Positions 23,301 through 32,300 of a stretch of DNA of 64,000 bases are shown here, one piece after another. The translations under genes and the position numbers were made by a program. The DNA is from Lepas anatifera (lineage: Eukaryota; Arthropoda; Thecostraca; Lepadidae), in contig JAOTON010001028.1 of NCBI GenBank assembly GCA_034440635.1, positions 496,001 to 560,000 on the forward strand. Reading direction: 5' to 3'. Each line of letters begins with the position of its first letter. Positions within the stretch are counted from its first letter, which is position 1. The notes beneath the pieces were generated by a model. It worked only from the letters and a program-made list of their open reading frames with translations, did no database searches and was not told the DNA's origin.

Positions 23301-26300
23301 CAAGAATTATAAAAAAACAATACGGAAGCTTAGAAGTTAGAATAACCATATAAGAATAGGTGTGACAAGAAAACGTGGAAAAACACGAACACGCTTGGTA
23401 AAAGGCAAGGAAATACACAATAAACGATACGAAAGAAAGTGTGCGTCTGAAAAATATTTACCATGGAATTACGAGATATGAAATGAGACACGTAGATACA
23501 AAGGAATTAAGGCAACACTATTTTTATTAGGCTCCTGGCTACCCCTGCTTCTGTCAGGGAGGAAGAAAGTGCAGTGGCGAATCCACCTGATAGGTTTTGG
23601 GGGAAACCAAAATCGTTAAGCAATAAATTCACGCAGTATAGCATTTGACCCATGATTAAAATAAGCGGTTACTAAACGGTTTGGTCGGTAAACCCAAGTC
23701 AAAAAGCAAAAAAATCGTCAAGGTGAGAAAGATGTGGACCTGCGATAACCTGTTCAAGACCTAAGATGACCAAGACCTATTCACTCAAAACCGATTTTGA
23801 ATTAGATTTATATTATTAATACTGCTCCTAATTTTACTAATTTTACTAATTCATCATAATTTATGGTAAAATGTCTAAAAATAATCAGAGGAAAGCAGAA
23901 TAGTGGGACAAGGTGTATATCGTGTTCAGAAAACAACCGCAAGCCTCGGAAGTCTAGATGAGAACGCCTTTTTACTCTTCCTCTGAATCCGCCCCTGAAT
24001 ACATGCGACACAAATAGAAACGTAACGAGGTCAGCAAATTTCCGGTTGACAAGAAATTAGCATCATGCACATGCTATGGCAGCAGTAATTCATTTTGTTC
24101 GCAGAATCTTTGAAAAATAATTGTTGTGGACCCCGTTCAATCTAGGAATTCGTTGAGATTCTCGGGGAAATGGGAAAAATGCAGTCAAATATTTGCTTAA
24201 TCCATTTTTGTCACAAAACACCGATTTCAACCGGATGCTTCTGTTTTTTAACCTTCGAACGATTGACATCTTACAAAGCGTGAAGATGGAAATATTTCCC
24301 TCGCTCCTGTGGATATTTTAAACACTCGAAGTTGACCTGTGATCACACCAGAGGCAAATTTAATAGTGGCTTACATATAACTGAGGATTTGATCTAGCAA
24401 GTGCTACCAATCAGGCCTCAGAGATACACACTGTTGACTATTGCTTTCAATTCTACCGTGTACTGACTGAGAGTCTTAAGTTTCCAAATTATCAATGCGT
24501 GGCAGCAATGTGCATATCATTGTAAGGCGAGAGGCAGCATTGATATGAGGCAGGATTGTGTTAGAAATAAAACACAAGGTTTGAATTTCTAAATGGTTGC
24601 GGATGATTATGGTTGATGATGTAGCCTCCCGGCACGCTACACAAATACCCACAACCGTAGATAAGGACCTTACCCACCAAGATCCATTGCGACCTTGGCA
24701 ACATTCGGACAGAATTGTTCCTTTGGTTATGTTTGTTTGCTCTGTTTTGTTTTTTTTTTTGAAGCAAAAATCTGATATTTTGCGATTAAATAAAATTCTA
24801 AGACATCCACGAAAAAAGGGCAAACCGAAAAATAAATTTCCCGCCATAGCGCTGGGGCAGGCTGAAGGTGACCGGTATCTGATATCCTGGCCACATACAA
24901 GGTGAGCTCTGGCAGTATACAATGCGGGCTACTGTTAAAGGTATATATAAAATAATTTCCTCTCCCCGGCCTCTAAGAGAATATCAAAATATTTTTTTCG
25001 TTTTTCTGGTGGCGAAGACCCAAAATATTTACTCAATGCTAATGCTATTGCAATAATATTGATTCCAGAAAGTTTGCGTTGCATCATTTGCAATGTTTAT
25101 ACGCCGCGGCCAATTATCACGCCATTGGAAGCGGGAAAATATGCTGCAAACAGGTGGAGTTGGAACCCGCAACCTTAGTATAGTGAGTTTATTATCCCAC
25201 CACTAGACTATACCGATCCATTCTGGGACTATTACTAATATTTGTCTCCTTAGAGGTCGCACTTCTCTCAAATACTGTGCCCTTTTTATGCTCATGTATT
25301 TCTTTTTCCCCAAAATGTTCACCACGCCAAAATAATGCCCTGCCCGAATTTGTAAATAATTTACAAATACTTGTGAGTTTCGTATGTGTCGTGCGCGCCG
25401 CCACCGGGGAGTCCGCCCCACACATTTCGTCCGAAAAATAATATTTCTAAGCCGGGGCCTGAAAATATTATTACGGGCATGGGCGAAGGAATACGGAGCT
25501 AAAGCCCGAAGTACTTTTCGATCTAGATTATGGATATTTTTGTCTCAGCTAGGTATTAACCTCCCCCCCATCCCAAGTTTCATAGCGAAAAACGACGCCA
25601 ACCGCGTTACTCTACCCCCGCATCATTCCACCTAAATTTTTAGTCAGTGTACAGTCAACGTCCCTCTTACCTTAGCTTGTCTAAGTGATCATTTAAACTT
25701 CTACTTCTAACCCCGTCTAGTGATATGATTCATTTCTCCTGTCTCCCTTCCAGCATGGTTTTATATAAGCCAAAATGATTGCAATACTCCACTGCTCAAC
25801 AACGTTAACCTTATCCCGCTTGCCTTGACTTTCGGTATGTCTTAAGTATTACATACTTCCTGATTTAGCAATAACAACACCATGTTTGTCTTGTATTTTC
25901 ATTTATATACGGCTTACCTTCTACCTAGTCTTGGTCGGTGACCTCTGTCAACACTGGTGTTTACTCCTATAGCAAAGATATTGTTCAATGACTTACGCCT
26001 AAGCTCTAATGACATAATTTGCCGTTTTAATATGTATGTGAAAATAGCGATCTTGACCTATTTACCTCTAGGTCAACCAACCTGAGCACTAAAACATGAG
26101 TATTTATCGTTTTCTTCGTAGTTTGTTGCCCCCGGTTAAGTTTCATTAACGTCCCCTCTAACTTTTTTCCGGTAGCATTGTTCTTGATATACGTCATACT
26201 CTCCACTTTAGTTAAAAATAGGCGACCTTTCTGTTCGAAGTGTGGCGTCCTGGTCCATCCCACAAGAAACCAGGCCCTCATAGGAATAGACTTTTGACGC

Positions 26301-29300
26301 ACAACATCGTTAGCATTTAGGACGAAAAGATAATGCAAGTAGACGAATGACTAATGAATAGATGATCCTCCAAATAATAAAGGCACATGCAATCTAACCT
26401 CAGTCACACAAAGAAAGCTTACAAAAACGAAAGACTCGCTGCCTTCTAAACATCAAGGCACCCAGCACCCTCCGTGGCAGGTGATCCATCTCCACCCGTG
26501 CCTCGCTGCTGTCTTTTCAAATACCTCCACCATTCTGGTAACACAGGTAGGGAAATCTCCAGATGTTGCCGAGTCCGACAGCAAAGGAGAGGCAGGAGAG
26601 GACGAACTCGATCTGCGACCCCCAGCTGCCGCGCTCTCCGCCTCCGCCACCCTTTGAGAGGATCTCCGCAGTGTCTGAGTCAGGCGCGGTGTCACCGTTC
26701 TGCGGAGGAAGTATGATGAAAGCATACATATAAGCTTTCTCAATTTAGTATGGGGCCAGTTCCCTAAAAGTGGCAATGCCCCTGCCACTAGTGGTTTCTC
26801 TACACGTTCTACAAAACTGCTATCTCACTTTAAAGCCCATTATAAAGGTGGGGCACTTCATTGAAAAGCAAAGGATTAGTTAAAACAGAGCACCCATAAA
26901 TGACACAAATTATACATTCGAATACCTCTGTCTCAAACTTCCCAAGCAGTTCGGCATTAACACGCGCAGTGGAGAAGGGTCTGGCGACAACGCGCAGTGG
27001 AGAGGGAGTCCCTGAAGTGCACCCCTGAGATTTCGGAAACCAAGAGGATTGGAGAAACGCCCGTTGGGAGGTATATGGGGGCGATGGGGATCTACATTAT
27101 GGCAAAGTCTTACTGACCTAGATCAACATCTTCAAGGGAAAACGGGGTCGTGAATGTCAAATCTGGGCAGTGCTGGGTACCTATTGGGAACTGTGATTAT
27201 ACGTAAAAGCCGGGAATACACCAAAAGTGGACTAATATCATATAAGAAAGGTCCCACATAATTTTCTACGACATTTTTAGGTCAAGATCATTCAAGGTCA
27301 ATGAGCTATGACGCAACAATATGACATATTCCCAATAGTGTACAATATACCTGGCACTATAGCAGCCTTTGGGCAGGAAAAGAGTATTTGGCATTGAAGA
27401 AGACCTTGAACCTTGACCTTGACCTTGAATAGTATTACCTATGAATTCATAGCATGACATAGGGTAGAGTGGGGTAACGCGCCCACCTGGGTAAGACGCC
27501 TTCTACCATCTACAGGCTAATGTAGGAACTGCACCCTCCATATATCATTTTTTCTGGTAGCGGTCTTTCTGATCGGGTCCTGAGCGTGTTTGGACGCGCT
27601 TAGTCTGCTCCGGTAGTTTTCAGCAAGCATTTGTTGTTTTTTACCCCTCCGGATATAAAAACAAGCTATCTTAAAGTTGTGATTGTACTCTATGCGATTT
27701 AGATGTACTCATAGCAATTTGTGTGGTTGAAACAGCGATTTTGTGCGACATTTTGACAGCCACTATGCGGCATGGAAACGCCGCAGAATTTAGAAATCTT
27801 TGTGTCGACGCTGCCGTTGCTACGTGGGTAAGACGCCCATGTGTAGTGCGGGGTAAGACGCCTGGGGCGTCTTACCCCAATATTTGGTAGGTGTTTCACC
27901 CCAATGGGTAAGTATGTCCTTAAGATAGATTGGAGGTGAAGGTAGGGCTGCTATCGCTACTACCACCATCACGCCCACCACTGGTCGTGATGGCGAAGTA
28001 CGTTGGGTTAGAAACAAATCACCGTAAGAGAAGACGTTGAGTTTCAAATATTAGCTCCTATAGCACACATGAAATTTTTTCGAGTTTGCTCTCATTTGGT
28101 AATCTTGAGGGGTGGTCTTAAATCACTGACGGATCCAAAGGAGGCTTAAGGGGCCGTGGCCCCCACCAAAGCCTAAACATGTATATTTCCCCCTCAAATA
28201 CCAAATTTTGGCCGCTTTTTTCTTTAAAAATACTTTGATTTTGAGATTTATTCTTGATTAACCATCCTCCTCAAACGTTGGTTTGGCCCCTCCAAAAGCT
28301 GCTCCCGGATCCGCCGATCTATTAAATACCTACCATCTTGTCATGGATCTGCTCGAAGCACTATTTGCATATCGCGATCCCAAACCAATGTCGTCGTTAA
28401 CTAAATTTTCCATATTATGGATACCCATCCTCATCCTACCTTGACATCCTGTTCCAGAATATGGGAAGACATACCGAAGAAGAACCACTTGCGAACAGAA
28501 TGAACCGGAGGCGCTTTAAGGTGCTTTGCATGCCCTAAAAGATATTGGAGCCTTACCTTAAATTGCTTTTGCGTTTTCTGATAATAGGTAAAAAGCCTAC
28601 CTGCTTGTTTTTGCTGTGTCGGGCTTTAATGCCTCAAATAACTTGCCCACTTTGTCACAAGACTATCGTAAAGCGTAATAACAACAATGTTCCTACTTGT
28701 TCATGTGACGAGGTACAATATGCGCTGGGTGTTATATGACGGCGTTTTACACCGGGGCTAGGGCGTTTTACCCCGATAGCGGGGTAAAACGCCCTTTACA
28801 TGGTCTCAAGAATAAACAAATTTCGCACACTTCGCATAGCGTCAGAGTCCCAAATTTCTACCTGAGTGTTGACAGACAATGACAGAACTTAACGAAGAAA
28901 AAATAAGGCAATTCCATCCACGCAGGATTGGTACAGACACATTCTCCCTTAACGTATGCGTCTTACCCTACTCTACCCTACGTCATGAATTATCTAACCG
29001 GAATACTGGGGTCAATAACCTTGACCTGTGACCTTTGAACTTGGTCTTGACCTCCATGTAGATTGACCTTGACATACAGCCTGATTATATGACGTTATGA
29101 CGTCACTGCTTGGTCCACAGTGCAGGCGAACTGGTGCGACAGCGCGATTGCGACGGTCTAAAAACATAGGTCTAACTTTGAAAGCCTATAAGTAAAAACA
29201 ATATTGAACGATTTTAAAAATATCGGCACCAATCGACGCGCTCATTAGCCTCGCAAATGTGTCCTAGTAGCGTGTTCTGGTGATGAATGGTTCTCTGGCC

Positions 29301-32300
29301 ACCTTGGAAAAATAGGTGGGGGGAATAAAAACACTTTAAAGCACCCCTCCACTGCGCGTGTCAATTAAGCATGTTTAGCATTATTAAGCAAGCAGTATAA
29401 AAAGCATAGATAGCTGCCAACCATAGGCAAAGCAAAAGGGAAGACTTCCAGAAGACAGGCGCCATTTAGCCAGCTGGGATTGTTGTGACAAAAAGATCCC
29501 GCCATAGGTGGCGATCTGGAAGAGAGGGTGGGCACCATGGCACTTTGGCCATCCTCCGCCCCTTTAATGATGTTTTTACACTAACCCTATGGCGTTGACT
29601 GGAGAGAAATGGATTAGAAAGTCCATGGTGTCCATTTATATTCTGACCCTCCTCCGCTACTGAATTTCATCCAATAAAACTATGTATAGGCCCTGTACTA
29701 TATCTTAAATAATCGAATCGTTCCAACTTTCGGTTCAAACTAGATTTTACAGGCTACCTGGAACTTTCTGGTAAACTATATTTATTTACTCTAAGACGGT
29801 AAATCTTCTACTGCCTGAACCAGAGGTCAGAAAAAGTCCGAACGTGCCAACAAAGTTGGGGAAGATCTTCAGCTGCTAGGAGTCTAAGCATTTTCCTTCT
29901 TCCTCTGCTGCAGTATTTCTGGTCTTCTGACATGTGAACATTATGTCTTACTTTTACTTATGTGGTGCTTTTGAGCTGTGGATTTTATGACTTTGTGGAC
30001 AATTTGACCATTGAACATTAACCGCGCCCCACCGGGGGTCCGGCGCCACCTTCGCCCCACCGGGGGCCATCGATAGCCCCCTCTAACTCCGAAAATATGG
30101 ACGTTAGCGCAAATCTGCAAAGTGCAATAGAAAGCTCGCGTGAATTCAGTAAGAAATTACTTCGCATGTTTTAGTCCTCAGGTCAATGGTTTGACCTCCA
30201 GAGGTCAAATTAGGTCAAGATCGGCTATTTTCACTCAAATATGCAATGATTAGCAAACTGGGCATAACTCTTATGTCATTAGAGCTATTGAGGCCTGGTA
30301 AGTACATTTGATAGCAAATTGCCAGTACTTTTTCCGCTATGTGGAACGTAAAGACCTCCCGCCATGGTTTGACCGCCGAGGTCACCTCGTGACCTAATAT
30401 GACCTGAGGTCACGAAAGGTCAAAAAGTGACCTTGCCGTATATCAAATGAAAGCCAGTGACAAGACAAACACGATGGTGTTTGTTTCACGCTCTAGCTCA
30501 AATAGGTCAAAAGTTATTGTTAAAATACTGTTTTTGACCCTGGTGACCTTGGATGACCTTGGAAAAGTCAAAGGGCAAATATGACCACTGGGATCCGTGA
30601 AAGGGTGTCCAAAACGTTGTTCTGAGCAGTCTGAGTATTTGCAATCATTTTTGTGGCTTTTATATCATGAAACAACTTTTCCCATGCTTTTCCAATGGGA
30701 GAGGTCGCCTCGTGACCTGACCTCAGGGCACAAAATCGAAAAATCCCGGATATACACCTTGTAGACCCTGGAGGGGTTATGAAGTGTGGAAGTTTCAAAT
30801 CGATCGACTTTGAAATGTAGCTCTTACAGAGCTCTAAAGGTGAAGTGAGGTGACCTTGGTTGACCTTGTCTGTTGACCTGACCTTGGGTGACCCGGGATA
30901 AAAAATTTCAGGGATGATGGGAAAATGATGCAGTGAGAGGTAGAGCCCTCAACCGCGGCGCTGCGCCTCGTCGTTTTTCTGCTATCCCGAAAACCTTAGG
31001 GGGCCATCGATGGCCCCCGGTGGGGCAGGGTTAAGATAGTTATTCTGGGGACGCTCTAGCCGTGACTCTTTGTTCTCGAGGTCGAATTAAAATGTGGACT
31101 ATTTGAGCAGTTGACTATTTAACATCGTTTGAATTCACATATCTGTAGTCCTTCTGCTTCATTATTTTCACTGGCGCTAGCACTAGAAAAACTGCTTTCA
31201 GCCATTTTACACGAATCAGAGCGGGAAACTTTTCAGGGCGGTCCATCTGGGAAGCTGGGGATGTGTTTAAGTCAATCCGTTCGCACCGCGGTGGAAGCGT
31301 TGGGGTGTTGAGCTGGCTGACAAGCTGCCGCACGCGTTGCAATTGTTATAGAGCACAAGGCAAAAGTGGCCGGACTCGTCTACATAGTTGCTTGGGATTG
31401 GATTCGTGGAGGACTCTTTTGCTTTGGTTGGGGATTTGAACCTGCGGTGAAGAATTATTATTATGGCCTTGGTAGTAATAGAGTAAGGAAACTGGGAATG
31501 GTTGAGGAACATACTTGATGCGCCCACGCGCGGCACTCGGTCCATACTGGTTTCATATAGTTCCTGTTATTTTTCCAGAACCTTTAAAAGTGGGGCCTAG
31601 AATGAAATTCTAGCAGGGTATTGACTGCCAATGCTCAAAATAGGTGACGGGGGCATGGTAAAATGATTTACCTGTTAGACATTTGGTAACATTTCAGGTA
31701 GGATGCATTAGGTACTTTAGGTACCTGCCTACCTCAACCTTCTTGCAAGTAAAACTAAGTTTGCTTTGATAGCTTACCTAAGTGTTTCAATGGGCACAGC
31801 TGAAACTTTCAGCATTCATGCATGTGTAGGAAGTGCCTGTATATTTTAATTTTCTGTGGTCTTTGCTCACCATTTATCATCAAGCTGAAACTTGCAAACT
31901 TTTAAACCAGCAGTTTAGTTCTATGATTTGGAAGAATAAACTTAACTTTGCAATTGAACTATAGGTTTTAAGAAATTAATGATTCACTTTATTTGTCGGA
32001 CCACATATTATGTAGATATAAATTTTAGAATTGCTGAGGATTTGAATTTTTGGTGTTTGAATTTGTTTTAGACTGCCTTTGAAATTCTTGGACCAAAACT
32101 AAATTTTGAAAATGTGATCCAATTTGTTTTTTATTTTTATATTCCAGATCAAATTTATATTTTTGCACAGATTTTGAATGAAAATGTCAGAAAACAAGAA
32201 AATACAAATTTTGAAAGAATTGAGCTTAAACTATGAGATATTGGTTTATACTTGGAAGCCTTTACAGTGTGGCAAACATTTATATGCCCATAACTTTTGA

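Noticed and set aside
25135..25225. A possible tRNA gene
   Set aside because: A- and B-box-like strings are present, but the T-stem and acceptor stem do not pair; better read as a SINE head or pseudogene.
30018..31034. A coding piggyBac transposase in the TTAA elements
   Set aside because: No long frame and no DDD-type domain is visible in any TTAA element in the window; all appear non-autonomous.
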